A stretch of DNA of 64,000 bases from Progne subis subis (Eukaryota > Chordata > Aves > Passeriformes > Hirundinidae), in NCBI GenBank assembly GCA_022316685.1, contig JAKJHU010000030.1:18250893-18314892 (forward strand), in the 5' to 3' direction. Shown piece by piece: positions 1 to 42,137 of the stretch; the first letter of the stretch is position 1; every line of letters begins with the position of its first letter. The position numbers and the translations under genes were made by a program. The notes under the pieces are model-generated. The model made no database searches. It was not told the origin of the DNA and worked only from the letters and a program-made list of their open reading frames with translations.

Positions 1-973
1 TATGTGCAATTTAATAAAGAAATATCTCTTACAGCTTCTTTCACTGGTCAGGTCTTGAAAAGGATGTGATTATTTTAGAACAGCTGTAAGACACATTATT
101 GAAGGATCTCCTCTCAGAATACAGAATTTCTGAAACACTGGGAACTTTTCTTCCTTTCCAATGGATGTTTACCCCAATTATTTTACATAAAGGCTAAAAC
201 AGGCTGTAGAAGCCACAGGCCAAGTTCTCCTCTTACTGGCACTGCCTGGCTCTCATGTACCTTCATGACGGAGAAAACTGAGCTCCTGATATGGACACCC
301 AGGCTACATCCATGGTAGCATGTCCAGCATGCACTGGTGCCAGCGGGCGCAAGAAAGGGGAAATTGTTAATTAAAGACCATTTATATGTTACGGGCAAGA
401 AGAGGAAAATGTGCGCTCAGGGAAGCTGAGAGGAAAAATTCCTTGTAATGTTGCATGGAGACCCAATGGAAACTTCTGAGGGGAAGCAGGCTTGGGGACA
501 GAGGGGCAGGGAAGAAGACATTGACTCTATAAACTAGGTTTAATGAGATGGCAGTGAGGGTATATTGGAGATGCCTGGACACAGGCTGTTGCAGGGCTGG
601 GTGCAGCTCAGGAGAGAGCTACCTTAGCATAGCATCCTTGCTCATAAACCAAGACACAATCATGTGTGCTTTTTGGGGGATATAGCTTGACTGCCCAGAG
701 TGGCCACTTTTTCCAGGTCAAACAGGGTGAATCCAGCACTGGCTTTATCCTGTATCAATTGCTGTTTTTGAGAAGGGCTGTTTGATTTCAAGCACCGTGT
801 TGCCTGGATTCCAGGACTCTTTTTCTTGGGCTTCCCCAAAAGTACTACATAAAACCAGGTACCAGACATGTTTGTCCCAGAAAGTCACAAACCTTCAACA
901 GAATATGCAGAAGGACAAATTAAAATGGGGAGAACAGGAGATGCATAGAAAGAAATCAACACAGATGGGCTAC
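1..973 (-). other. KCNQ3: KCNQ3 intron 10 (partial)
   Basis: The intron begins with the GT donor at 973-972 in gene direction and runs off the left edge. I see no exon, RNA gene or recognisable repeat here. The short ORFs on both strands show no family resemblance except where they overlap exon 10. Confidence 0.8.
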
Positions 974-29144
<28,171 letters not shown>

Positions 29145-32100
29145 TCAAAGGAAAAATAAAAGCACAGCATTTTTAATCCTCTCTGTATTTGGACTGGAGA
29201 TACTGCCTATAAAATCATAAGTAGAGACCTCCACGGGATGGCTGCTCCCTGTTGGCAAGAATGAGAAGGGTTTTAATGAAGATTCAGAAGTTTTCAACCA
29301 GGTTGGAGCAGGGGGAACTGGCAGTCGTGGCAAGATCCAGGGTCAGAATGCTCCTGGGACAGACATGCTTTATTCAACTCACATTCTTCAAGAATTAAAT
29401 AGGTGACATGGCATTTTCAGAAGGGACTGTATGGCAGAGGATTGTATTGCTCTTTTCCAAGCTGTGTGCTGCTCAGAATGGCACTGCAGTTCCAGTGCAA
29501 TGGATCTCCCTGGCACATCCTGAGGCCTGGGAAACAGTAAATGCTTCACTACAAGGCACGGCAGCACTGGGACAAATCCTCCCTTGAAAACTACATTGCA
29601 TTTTTTTTTCCCTCTTCCCTTTTTGCACTTATTTCTATGCAGATGAAAAGGTTTGAAAGAGTAACAAGAGAGGGTAAATTTCTGCTCTGCAGTAAACAAA
29701 ATGTGTGATAAATCACTGCCCTTGTGTTATTTTCTGTCTGTGAGGCTCCAGAACACAGAGATTTGACTAAAAATTTAACTCCCACTGCTGGCAAATCCAA
29801 TTCAGCCTAATTGATCTGCTTTGCAAAACTATTCCCAGGTTTAAGCTATTCAAAATCTTTTACAGAAGTGATTACTGAGAAGCAAAGAGGGGTAAGCTCA
29901 TATTCTGGTATTTCATGTACCCAGATCATGGGTATTTTTCTATTTCCAAAATTTGATCCACAGGAACAGAGGGGCAGGTGGCCATGGAAATATTTTGAGT
30001 TTAATGAATAAATTAGAAAGATGTCTTTGTAAAAGCTCTGGATCCCTTGCTTTCATAGTTAGGGCACATCAAAGAAATGATAGGCATTAGGTACTGAAAT
30101 CATCCAGGGAAAAAAGCTTGTGAAGAATCAAGCTGTGTTTATGTGTACTACCTGTTCTGAATTTTAATCTGATTCCTGTAGTGTGATTTCATCTCTTGCT
30201 GAGTAAAACTCCACTTTGTTTCACTGGGTGAAATGAGCAGAGCCAGAACCTGCAGAAGAGGCAGTGACAAGGGACTCAGCTCAGCAACATATGCCTTCTA
30301 ACCTGCCTTGGGTTTTCATTTCCTTCATGTCTGAGGAAACCTAGGGCCTACAGAATGGTAGTCTGAGGAGGTGCAAATTATTTGCAGCTGGAGTGAAAGG
30401 ACAGCGGTGAGGTCCAGATAGCTCCTGCTGGCTTTTGGGGGGAATCTCCTCCAAAGAGAGTCCACTAGCACCCTGCATGCAAGGAAAAGAAAACAGTCTT
30501 TTCAACAGCAAACCCTGAAGGATTACTTTGCTGTGGCTTTTCTGAAAATCACTGTTCTTATGCCAGGAAAATTTCAGATCAGTCATTTCGAGCAAGGTAG
30601 GAACTGAAGTAAATGTGTTTGCTCATGCTAAATGATTTGGGATTTCTTTAGCAAGTTTCACCTTTTCCCACTCCCCAGCCCTGCTCTGGAGCATGGGTTA
30701 TGTAGTTGGTAGGAAACAGACCAAAATGTGTCCTTTTTCATCTACCTATAACCACACTCCTGCTACTCAAGACATTTGGCAGTTCACTTAGCAATTTTGT
30801 GATGCTCCTGCCATGCCCTTGTGCTTTGCCACATCAGTATCTTGTTCTCCCCACCTTGCATTTATAAAGACAATGGATCCCTGGCTTCCCAAGACTCATG
30901 ATCCAGCTGTCCTAAACCTCCAAGAGCAAACTGGTGAAAACGAAACAAAGACAACATGATTCCTTTGATTAACTATAAGCCACCTATGCTCTGCCACACT
31001 CCAGCATTTTGAGTGGTCCCATCACCACACCCCATTTAAAGCCCTGAGCAGCAGCTGCTTGGCATTTTCCATTACAGCCATTTCTTTATACCACGTGAAA
31101 ATTCGGTCACCCATCAGCTCACAAGTACAATTTTAATGATTTAATGAAGGTGAAACACACTGAAAGCAGTCCAAGGAAATGACATCATCGCATTACATCA
31201 TAGGCTACTTAACCTAAAGCCATGAATTTACGATATCATTTAAAAAAAAAAAAACAAACCTGCCGCTGTCAGTTAAAGTTGACCCACAGATTTTTGTCCA
31301 AAAGGAAGGCAGAAGATGAGTTAGCAGCGAAATCGTTGTCCTTTTTTTTTTTGCCTAGAAATGCCTGCGGTTTTACCACTAGAGGGTACCGGTGCTCCAC
31401 AGAGAGAGGGGCTGCAGCTCCCTCGTTTAGAAACAGACTCAAAGCGAGGGATGTTCAGGTGATGGCAGCAGTATTTGATATAAGGAAAAGGGTCTTACAG
31501 TGACAAAAGAGTTTGGTCAGTAAAAATCCCAGATGTGGACACCAAGGGACGACTGCTCAGTGCTGTTGGGGTGCTGCTCTGTGGCACAGAGCATGCTCCA
31601 AGTCCCAGCTCCAAGTGAGAGCCCACCTATGAGGACAAAGCAGTCACTAAAAGTAGGGTGAGAGGGTCATAGTGAGGATCACAAGTCGTTGTGAATAATC
31701 TTGGAGGCGAATCTGAGAAGAGATTGTGGCCTGAACACCCATTGCAGGAAGTGCATGAAAGTACCTCAGAGGTTCCATTGCTGAGTGGGAACTGCCGTCC
31801 CCAAAACCAGGGAGTCCAGAGAGCCATGCTCCTTCCCGCGGGACACTGGGGTATGAAGGGATGAAAAGCTTGTGTTAGTACCCATAACCACAACCTCTCT
31901 TGGAGGGGTTGGCTTTCCTCCTGCTGCACCATATCTGAAAGATAAACACCAACTGCAAATACCCACAAGTTAATCAACTCACATCTCCTCAGCATCTGCA
32001 AGAAATATGACTGCAGCTCAGAGCACAACTTTAATCTGCATTGATGCTATGCAACCCAGCCTCTTCTGGTCTGGATCTTGGTGGTTTTGAAGCTTTCAAG

Positions 32101-35100
32101 TCTTCCTGTGTCCTCTTTCTATGGAAGATATCACTCAGATTCCACCCTTCTTAAATCAGTCCTCCTTGCTCAGCAAAGATGATGAGAGGTTCATCTTCCC
32201 CTTGCTGCTACTGCCTGTGTTTGGCCATGCAAACATAAAGACAGTTGGCAACAGAACAATGCCTGACTCTACACTGCCTAATTTCATTTTGTAGAGGCAG
32301 CAGTGTGGGCTGAGCGGTTGAGTCTGCCTGTAAAATCCTAACAGGAAAATCACAGGGTAAGAAACTGCTGAAATCACAGAGGATGAGCAGGAGGAAAACT
32401 GCCACTGATCTGGGGAATCAAGGGCCAGAAGGGGAGGAAATCTGGAATTTACTCACAGTTATAATGATTCATGGGACATAGAGCACTAAGGGTTAGAAGA
32501 AAGAAATAGGATGAAAATCAAAGTTTAAAATAAAAGCTGAGTCCTATTAAGTCAAAACATTTTGTTAAACAGTGTTTCAGCAGGTGGCAGTCCAGACTTT
32601 AAGAATGTATATCACATATGCCAAATGAGGATCTGAATGTGTTCTTCAGCTTTTTAGAATCATTCTTGCCATTATTTTACATTGTTTTTCACAGCATATT
32701 ATGTGGTTCTTATATGCAGCATTATGCCTTAAAAATCTGATTAATTTGTTGTATGCATAATTTCCAGACCACCAAATGGCAGTTCTTGTTTGTCACTGTC
32801 ACAAATAATATATTATTCTGGTCAACATATTTCTTAGTTCTAGAAATTACATATTTAATACTCATATTTTCTAACTGCACTATTTTGGTGTGTCAAAAAG
32901 AGTATTAAAAAAAAAATAATCTTTCCCAGAAAAGTAGTTTATGACTATGCATTATCATGAATCTAATGTTTCTTGAATGAACATCACAGACTGTTTTGTT
33001 TGATAAATCTTTGCTTATTTTAATGTACCACATTCTTTGAGTTTTTCCTCTATATCTGTTTTCACTTGAAGCCAATAGAATGCAGAACTAGCTAAGAACC
33101 TTTATGTGTTTTATATATATGTCTGCTCATCATGCTTCCTGTTCACCATCCCTTCCTTCAAAATTGTAGTAGCAGATCCTGTCAGAATTTGCCTGTAATC
33201 TATTGCAAAACAGCTCCCTATGAAGCTGTTTTAAGCACTAGATCTGCCATAGGCAGGCCAAACTACATTTGCATCTGGCAACATTTTGACAAATTTTTGT
33301 GCTGTGCGACAAAAATGTTAAGTCTCAGTGAGGTTTAGTTAATTGAGAAGAATGTGTGCTTCTAGTGTACAGCTCAGGTTGATTTAAAGCAAATAGGTCA
33401 AGCTGGTCAGGAGCACCTACAGAGGATATTTCTTATCTTTAAATGTAAGGACAGACTGACGATGAACTCATAGAGAGGTTTACGGTGTAAATTAGCTGAA
33501 TGCTACCCCTTATATTTACCCCTGGTTTGGATATAAACACCACCTCTTCATAATGTTTATGTATTTTTGCTGCTGAAATAATTAGCCAGCCAGCCACAGC
33601 AGTCCTACATGACAAGGTGTTTTTGAAATCCCTTGCTGTCTACATGTGGTCTAGGATCCTGGTTATATAATTATAATAAAGGCTTTGGGTAGGAAAGCCT
33701 CTAGCCTCTAACTGAACAGTTACTAGTAAGAAATCACCCCAGTCCAACAGCGCACAGATTTCTTTTTGCTCTCTCATCTTCAATACCACTTCTTGCAAGA
33801 CATTGGGACTTTTCTGTCTCCAAATGTTCTTGTGAATCTTAGATTTTTCTGCTTTGCTTCATTTGGTATTTTATTTTCTTCCCTTAAAGCTTGTGCTCTG
33901 GCTTCATTATGCTCCACCACCTGGTAAATGCTAATGGAATTCTCTAAGATTGTGATATGTAAGGAAAATCTGGCAGTGTTCTGCTAAATTTTTGGTTTAG
34001 GGTATCCAAAGCAATATGGTTCCATGAAACCCTGATTCCCACACAGTTTCCCAAATTTCATATTGGAACAACCTTACCTTCTTCAGCTATTGGCTTTTAC
34101 CCATAAAGATTAAAAATGCATCTTTTCTAACAGTTCTTTCAGCTTCTCTATATTCCTACCCACCATCTTTTTCTCTTCTTCCAAACTTCATTTTTCACAG
34201 AACATCTGCAGTATCTTGCACTGATCGCTTTATGGTTGCTAATGAGAAACTTGAGTCAGGGTTTTTAACACTAAAAAAAATGACATTACCAAATATTTGA
34301 GAACAGCTCTTCAGAGAGAAGGGAATGCATGCCTGATTTCCACAGACCAGGGAATACTCACTGTTTAATATTTAGATTCTTGAATCTCTGCACTTCCAAG
34401 CAATAGGCCAGAGTTCAGTACTGAGATAGGAGTGAAAGGAAAAATCCAAACATTTTGTGAGGCTACAAAAGGGCAGGGGATGCAGGGGAAAGTGCTGAGA
34501 AACTTAGTGGAGGTCCTGGAAGAGAAAAGGCAACAAGTCCTGCAGAAGGGTTGTTCTAAGATTCCTCTTTCTTTGCATCCATGGATTTCCTGGGGTGCAC
34601 AGACACAGCTCCACATAGAAATCCCTGTCCTAGTGCCATTATACAGCAAGGACAGGGTAGAAATGCCATGCTCAGTAAGCTGTATTGCACTCTTGCTCTG
34701 CTGCAATGGCAGAGGCAGAAAAAAGTCCTTCATTAATGCTGAGAGAAACCCTAGGAAGTAAGGAAAGGTCCCCAAAAGAGCCCTGGTCTACCTGGCATAA
34801 AAGCTGACCTGACAGGTGATGAGGTGGTTGCCCAGAATGACACTTGTCCATTGGTGACAGAAGACATTATCCCTGGCACAGCAGGAAGCTGAGGCAGAAA
34901 AGCCCAAACCCTTACTCATGCCTGGTTTTTGATGACCTTGGGCTCTCATTGGCAGGAATGCCTCTGAATGGGCTTCACTGCTGTTTCCATGAGTCTGGAA
35001 AGCTTTTAAAATCAAGACCTGGGAGAGGAAAGCTGTGTTTCACAGCAGAGCATTTAGGGTGCAAAAGAACAGATTTTATATCAGATGGTTCCTCTTTCTT

Positions 35101-36401
35101 CTCCATGTACTAGCCAAACCAGGTTAAAACTCCCTTGTCTCAGTTTTTTTTCAGGCCCAGTCCTAAAATCCTTTTTCTTCTGAGCCCTGTTGACCATCCT
35201 TGCCATTTTTCTCAGGGGGTCTGGGATGCTAGTAGATTTTGGGTCAGCAATGTCAGACAGCACAGACACCACCAATCTGTATTTTCTGCTTCAAGGGACA
35301 TTTCAGAAGAATGGCCTGACGCATTTCCCAGGTTTGCTGGTATGAGACTGCAAAACAGCCCAGAGCACTACGTTTCCCTGCCTGTTTTTTTCCCAGCTTA
35401 AAAGACAAGAGTCTCATACCAAAATCCTATTTCCCTTCTGGGACAAGTGTTAAAAGTGCTCTGAAATTCTTGGCACATGTAAGTTACTGGGAGAGAGCAA
35501 GGCATCTTCTCACATGGGCGACTGAGTGGAGAACAGATGGCAGAAGCAAAGGAGAGGCAATGACAGCATCAGCTACCAAAGGGGTTAGATGTCTCCTGTT
35601 CCCCTAGAGCTTGAATAAGGATGGGAAAGCTTCTGGCTTGCAACTAAATATCCTGAATTGCTTCATTAGTGGTTTTAAATTCTATTTTTACATTAGGTGA
35701 AGGACAACACACTGAACTGTTGTTTGGGGCTTTTATCTGCCATGACCAGAATACCTATCCATGAGCTTATTATCTCTGGCCGGCAGCAAGCTGCTAATTG
35801 AGTTGAGACACCCAGACTATGGAACATGGTGAGCCATGCAGTGCAGCAGAGCAGGGAGAGCATGGGGCCAAACCACATCACCCAGCAGCCCCAGCTGCAA
35901 AAACCAAAAATCAAATGAGTTTCAGAAATGCTTCTGACAGGGCATTCTCCAAAAGACATTAAAAAACTTGCATGAAGCCATTTGAAGGTAAACTATAAGA
36001 TTGCTACACTGATTTCTGCTAAATTTTGCAAAATAAAAGTGCTAGACCTTTGAAAGCCACCCTGTAATTGAGTAGTTAAATGCCCAGACTTCAGCAAAAT
36101 CTGTAAAGAAGTGAATTTAGATAATAGAAAGAGCCTAAGGTAAGACTAGGAATCATCCACATCAATGCTTAAACATGTGGAGAAAAATTTCTAGGAAGAT
36201 ACCTTTTTAAATGTCACCAAGACTGCTGTGTCCCAAGGGACAAAAGATCTAGGAGTCTACTTCCAAACATGACAAAATCTCAGGGGTACATGAGACTTAG
36301 GATGTCTCACAGGCAGATACACTGATCTCCCCCACAAACCTGTCCTTGTTTCTTTAGGAAGAAGGGGGATGAGTTATACCCTCTGAGTAAAGTTTTAGAA
36401 A

Positions 36402-36404
<3 letters not shown>

Positions 36405-36456
<52 letters not shown>
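36405..36456. repeat. A52 homopolymer
   Basis: 52 uninterrupted adenines. The exact length is uncertain in any assembly. It lies about 490 bp from a long T tract in the opposite sense. Confidence 0.93.
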
Positions 36457-36457
<1 letters not shown>

Positions 36458-36875
36458 CAAATGACAGTAACTTCTGAAGCCACAGTAGTGACTTCTGTCT
36501 TGATTGAACACAGTGTTGTGATATTTTCTACCTTCCCATTTGAAATCAATAAACATCAAAAGACTGTAGCATACAGAGAAAACAAACGTAAAAACCCAGC
36601 CAAAGAGCCCACCCACACTTTCTGCCACCTGACCAAACTCCTTTTTCTCATAGGCACAGACACCAAATGTATTAGGTCCTCCAAAGGTGGCATAACTGAA
36701 AGTGAATTTCTAATAGGTCCAGAAGAAGCCTCTGTAGTCTCTAATACGGTTACTAGGTAGGAAATTGATAATAATATTTTGGTGGTCAGACAGATTCTTA
36801 CAATGAACTGAAAAGAGAATCTTTGCTCTTTATGCAAGACTTCAACCCATTTGGGAGCATTGATAGCTGGGTTGT

Positions 36876-36946
36876 TGTTTTTTTGTGGTTTTTTTTTGGT
36901 TTTTTTTTTTTGGTTGTTTTTTTTTTGTTTGTTTGTTTTTGTTTTT

Positions 36947-36987
<41 letters not shown>

Positions 36988-37030
36988 TGTGGTTTGTTTT
37001 TGTTTTTGTTTTTTGGGTTTTTTTTCTATT
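36876..37030. repeat. T/G-rich low-complexity tract with T38
   Basis: Repeated TTTTGG, TTTG and long T runs, including 38 uninterrupted T at 36949-36986. The Phe/Val-rich ORFs crossing it are artefacts of composition. Confidence 0.93.
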
Positions 37031-40000
37031 TTTGACCATACATTGCAAACCCCATACTTTCAAAAATGCCAGTAATTCCAGTAATTCCAATCCAATGTAG
37101 AATTTCAGCCATGTGGGACTGCCAACAGTTTCCAGCAGGGGCTGTATCTTTGCCTGTGCCTTCTCAAACATCACACAGTCACCCTTACGTGAGAGCATGA
37201 GCACTTTCTGCAAGGATCTCAGTTCTCACTTGGAGTGGGACATTCAGAAGTAAAGCTGCATGGTGCCATTCCCAATGGACCTTTTAGCCTGGTCAAAGAT
37301 TTGCAGCAGTGTAAGGAAGAGGTGCATGGCTGCACATGACCTGCACCCCACAACAACACTGCCAGTACACTCCAGGTCCAGGTAACATTCCATTACGGGC
37401 AATGAAGGATGTCCTGATAAAGCAGCTCCTGTGGAGCCAGACATATGGCTCAGTTCTCTCAGATTAGCTAGGATCCTGGGTTTTCTGGCATTAACTCTAC
37501 AATGAGTTCTATCATTTTACACCTAAGGTGATCACAGTTGTGCTTGTGACACAGGACACTTCACTCAGGGCTTTTTCCAGCTAAAAGCATGAAGTATTGC
37601 AGCTAGAATGGAAGATAGATCTTTTCCACACAGAATTTAATCACTGCCTGGCCTGGAGAAAATCAGACAAAGGTCTCAGATCTTTGCTTTGAACCATCCA
37701 GTTGTTGGGTTTTTTTAAAACCCAGGAAGAGTTTTTTATTTTTTTCTGTAAGTGAAGAGTTCAGAGTCATTACTGCAACTTAGATTATTTGAGAACACTG
37801 TACATCAGCTTTTCTTAATAATCTGGTCTGACCCATTCACAGAGCCAGCAAAACAAACATCAGTCAGGGAAGGATTTCTTACTGTGCAGAGTGCAAAGAG
37901 GATGAGCTGCCCTCACTTTACCCACAAGGAGAGAAGAGGAGAAAGGATCTGTGCTAAAAGATGCAAAGGCTAAACTTCACGTCACAGGAGCTGTGTAGAG
38001 GAATGCGTTTTCTTGGAAATGCAGATTGACATAAGCCAAATACTGCGTTAACAGACCAAATTTCACTGGAAATTAAACCAGACTTTAATCCAGTTTGATT
38101 TGATGCTGTTCCTATAAACCTTTTCTTACACCAGACTCTTCACCTCTGCTTGTGCTCCAGAGCAGGTTGCAGTTTGGCATTCGTGATCAGTCAGGATCAC
38201 AGCTCTGGCTCACTTCCAGAATAACACCCCAGAAAATGGCAGTAGCTGGAAGCCAGGGGAAGGCAACTGAATGCAGACTATACTTAAGCATCTCCCTAGA
38301 ACAGAACTGGGAATGCCTCAGAGGGTCTAGATTATCTCAGATAAAATAGCCATTTTTAAGCATATCAGTGCAGAGCCTTATCTCGGTCTGATCCCAAGGG
38401 ATGAGCTTTTACCCAGCAATGATGGACACCATGATGCAACTCCACTTTCTCTCCATGGGGGAACAGATGCTCCTCCCTGAGGTTCTGTTGCATGCTTCCA
38501 GCCCTGGATGGAGTCTCGCAGTGCACTTGGTGCATATGCCCCAAGCCCCAAATTTTTTGTGGTTTTGAAGGAGATGGCTGCAAGAGTAGGTTCAGAGGCC
38601 TGGCCCTGAGCACAGTGTCATGGATGAAAATCCCTTTGGGATGGGAGCTTGAGCACAGTCTCCCAATCACACCTTCCCCAGATGGCCAAATACTTGATGC
38701 CATACCCTTTCTCTCAGTGCAGAACTGAAACCACTCCCTCACACCAATTAAGCCACTGCCACATGTCTTCTGTCTTTTAGTACCTGCCTTTCAAAATATC
38801 TTTGAAGGCTTATCTTCTCTGAGAGTCCTATATGAACACTGGGAACTTTATTTATTTATTTTTTTTAGTATCTATTTATTGGGAAGATAAAAGAGGGACA
38901 AAAAGTGGATTTTGGCCCTAAAATGTCAGCTGCTGCCTTGATGGTTTAATGCATGACAAGATATGGGGTCTGGATAGAAATGTGAGGGGGATGATCAGAC
39001 ATTTAAAGGTAAATCTCTTTATAATAGTGTTTTTCCAACAGCTTGCCTTTAAACTGATGAGAATACGTCAATAACTTTTAAGTGTTTCAGCAAAGGTGCT
39101 TACAGAGTGTGTTATGTGGAATTTCTGTAAGATCTGCTTTTCCACAGGAAAGAGCTGGTGCTGATGGAGCGTTGAGGCTAACACAGCAACAGCTGAAGTG
39201 TGGGGTACAGACAGGTTATTTGTGCTCCTTTCCCATCTCCAGTTCACATTAATTAGCAAATGAGTTGTGTTAGCATGGCAAATGCATCACAACCTCACTG
39301 GTGGTGAACTTTGGATAAGCTCTTTGGAGGTCATTGTATCATCAGGACTCTGATTTACACCACTGAACAGTATCATTTGCACACAGTATTTGTACCTATT
39401 GTACCATCTGATGATGTTTTAAAGTATTTCTGCTGGTTTGCATTACCATAAACAATTAATCAGCATTCAAAATTCAGAAGGATCATCTGTAAGCATGTAA
39501 CATTTCATTTGATGCCTGAAGTTGAAGTCTTTGGAGGAGGTTATCTGTCTTTTCCAGACCTGTCCAATTTTATTCCTGAAATGTTTCAGCAGCATCTGCA
39601 ACAATGCTTCTCAACACAATGTATGATGGTCCTTTTGCTCAACTGACTTGTTAATGTCTCAGATTGTATTATCCCTGTTTAACCTGACAGATTCAAACAA
39701 TGACAATTGGAAAAACGGCAATATGGAAGGAGTTATTGTTCTTTTTATTTGAAGAAAGGAATCTATTGAGCTGAATAAGTAAATTGAAATGGCAGAGACT
39801 TCAGCATATGCAAGGTAGATTTAGAAAAATAGAAAAAAATGCAGTAATGAGAAGTCCTGCATGCAGAGTACAATCCAGCAAAGCAGTTAAGTCTGTGCTA
39901 AGAAACTCTGCTAGTACTAACATGTTTGTATCCTCAAAAACCAGGAATCTTTGTGTGTCTCCTAGATGGAACAGCTGGTTTTACAAGGAAAGTTGTCTGT

Positions 40001-41231
40001 AACAGAGGAATACTGGGCACAGTGAGACACAGTCTTGACATAACTTTCCTATTCTTACTTGACATCCATATGAAAAGGAATTCCTGTTCTTAATTCAAGC
40101 ATTGCCACCTTCTGTTGTGGTATCAGTGCAGAGAGTGGCTGGAGATTCAGCATAATAATGAATCAATAAGGGTGGAGAGTCAAATCGGTTTTCAGGCATA
40201 GCATGGCAGATGTGACCAGCCAGACAGCCAGTGAAGCTCACTCAGTGAGCTGAACAGACCTCTGAGCTCCACAGGCAGTACCAGCTACATTAGTGGGACA
40301 GCAGACACTTAAATCATCTAAGATATTTGGGTGCATGAATTGAATATCCAAATCACACCTTGAATCTCATCCCATGCAGGTGAACAGAAAGTGACAATAC
40401 TGGTGTTCTACTCACAGCTTGCAGTGCCTCTGCCAGTTCTGAATACTGGGGTGATGGAGAAGGTTTGCATCAGACACGTAGAGCTTTTTCCTTTATCTGT
40501 AAAATTAAGACTGCTGCAGAGGAATGAATTTCAGGCCTGGGTTTTATACTGACCTCCCAGACAACCATGATGGTTGACACAGGTATCTAAAGGGTGTGAA
40601 AAATCAGGTTTTTCTCCCCTTGTGTCCCACCAGGACATATCCAGGGATAGAGAGCTGCACTTGTCATGTGGCTACAGAAAACGTTAGTAAGTGAGCACTA
40701 GGCTGGAACTCTTTCCTGGATGAAAGACCTACTGACTGAGACATCCCTCCAGTACCTCAGTTCTGTGATTAAATAGGGATCTTAGGCTTGGCTACCTACA
40801 GCACTGGCTATACATTTGTATTTGGCATAATGTGGCCAGAAGCTGTTCTCAACACTGATTAATTATTTACCTTACAGGCTCTAACTGTTTCAGGAGTGTT
40901 TTCTGAGCATTCTTGATCAAGATGATCATGACTGATTGCATATTGATTGTTCTACTGCTTAACAGCAGCAGTAGTCCCCAAAAGCTTCAGAATTCTGGTC
41001 CATACTCAAAGTGGTCCATATTCTTTTTAAAAAGGAAATTAAGGAGCCAGGCCCAGGCAGTTCATCTGGGGAGACAAAATTAATAATGAGTTGTTCTTAA
41101 AATATACCATCTTTTTTACACTCGAGTGTGGATGACTTCTACTGTTTTTCCATAGACAAGACAACTATAAAAGTAAGAGTTTCCAATGGAAAAAAGCTTA
41201 ATTTCTCCTGTGAAGGACAGTTATAGCTAGG

Positions 41232-41299
41232 GAAAAAACAAAACAAAACAAAACAAAACCAACAACCAACACAAGACAACAAAACAAAACAACCCAACA
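41232..41299. repeat. (AAAAC)n simple repeat
   Basis: Several perfect AAAAC units followed by degenerate AACAACC-type units. Confidence 0.92.
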
Positions 41300-42070
41300 A
41301 GTACTGAAATGCCAGTAAAATTATAAGGGCTGGTAACTACCAGTATTTAAGTAATTTGAATTCTGGGGATGCTGTACTGAGTCTAATGATAAAGCTAATT
41401 ACTCACAAGAACAAAATTTGAAAGGGTTACATGATGAATGCTTCACATTAAATTACTGGCACTATTTTGGTCACTGCAGCATTTAGAAAAAAGCACATGG
41501 CTGTACTCAGATGCTTGCAAAGTTATTAGATACATCTCAAGGTGCCTGCTTTAGGTGTACACTAAACAGATGTAATGTGGCTGTGGATGCTGTTTATCTA
41601 AGACAAGTGATTCAACATGCCCACAATAGAAAGCATGTAATTAAGTTCTGCACACATCATTACTGGAGTTATGGGGCAGGCTAAGAAATATTTCACTCTT
41701 CAGACTCTTGAGAGAACTTGTGCTCCTTCTTCCAGAATGGATCATTATGTTCTTTCCTTCACAGGACAGAAGAACACAAAAGTGTGGGAAATATTGTTTT
41801 GCCAGGAATTTTGAGTCACTGTCTTTATTCAAGAAATGTCACACCATGCACAAAAGCAGGAGCAGCTTTTCCCTTGAGCCTGCACGGTAGAAATTAATAA
41901 TGCAGTGCATTCTGTTGCATCTTTGCAACCTTGCTCCACTGCTTAAACTCACATCAGTGTTGTCCTTTCTGTAATTATTTAAGCTGTGGAAGTTCTTTAT
42001 GTTGGAAAATACAGTCATCTGGAGATGTTTTCTTGCCTCCAGGAAGCAGTTTTGGTTTTCCTATTCTACT

Positions 42071-42137
42071 AATTTATTTATTTATCTATCTATCGATCCA
42101 TTTATCTATTTATTTATTTTAATATGTTTATTTATTT
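42071..42137. repeat. (TTTA)n/(TCTA)n tetranucleotide repeat
   Basis: TTTA units flank a block of TCTA units. It is a compound microsatellite and is probably length-polymorphic. Confidence 0.9.

Noticed and set aside
36395..37213. ORFs rich in Phe, Val or Lys across the A52 and T-rich tracts
   Set aside because: They are pure products of homopolymer and T/G composition.
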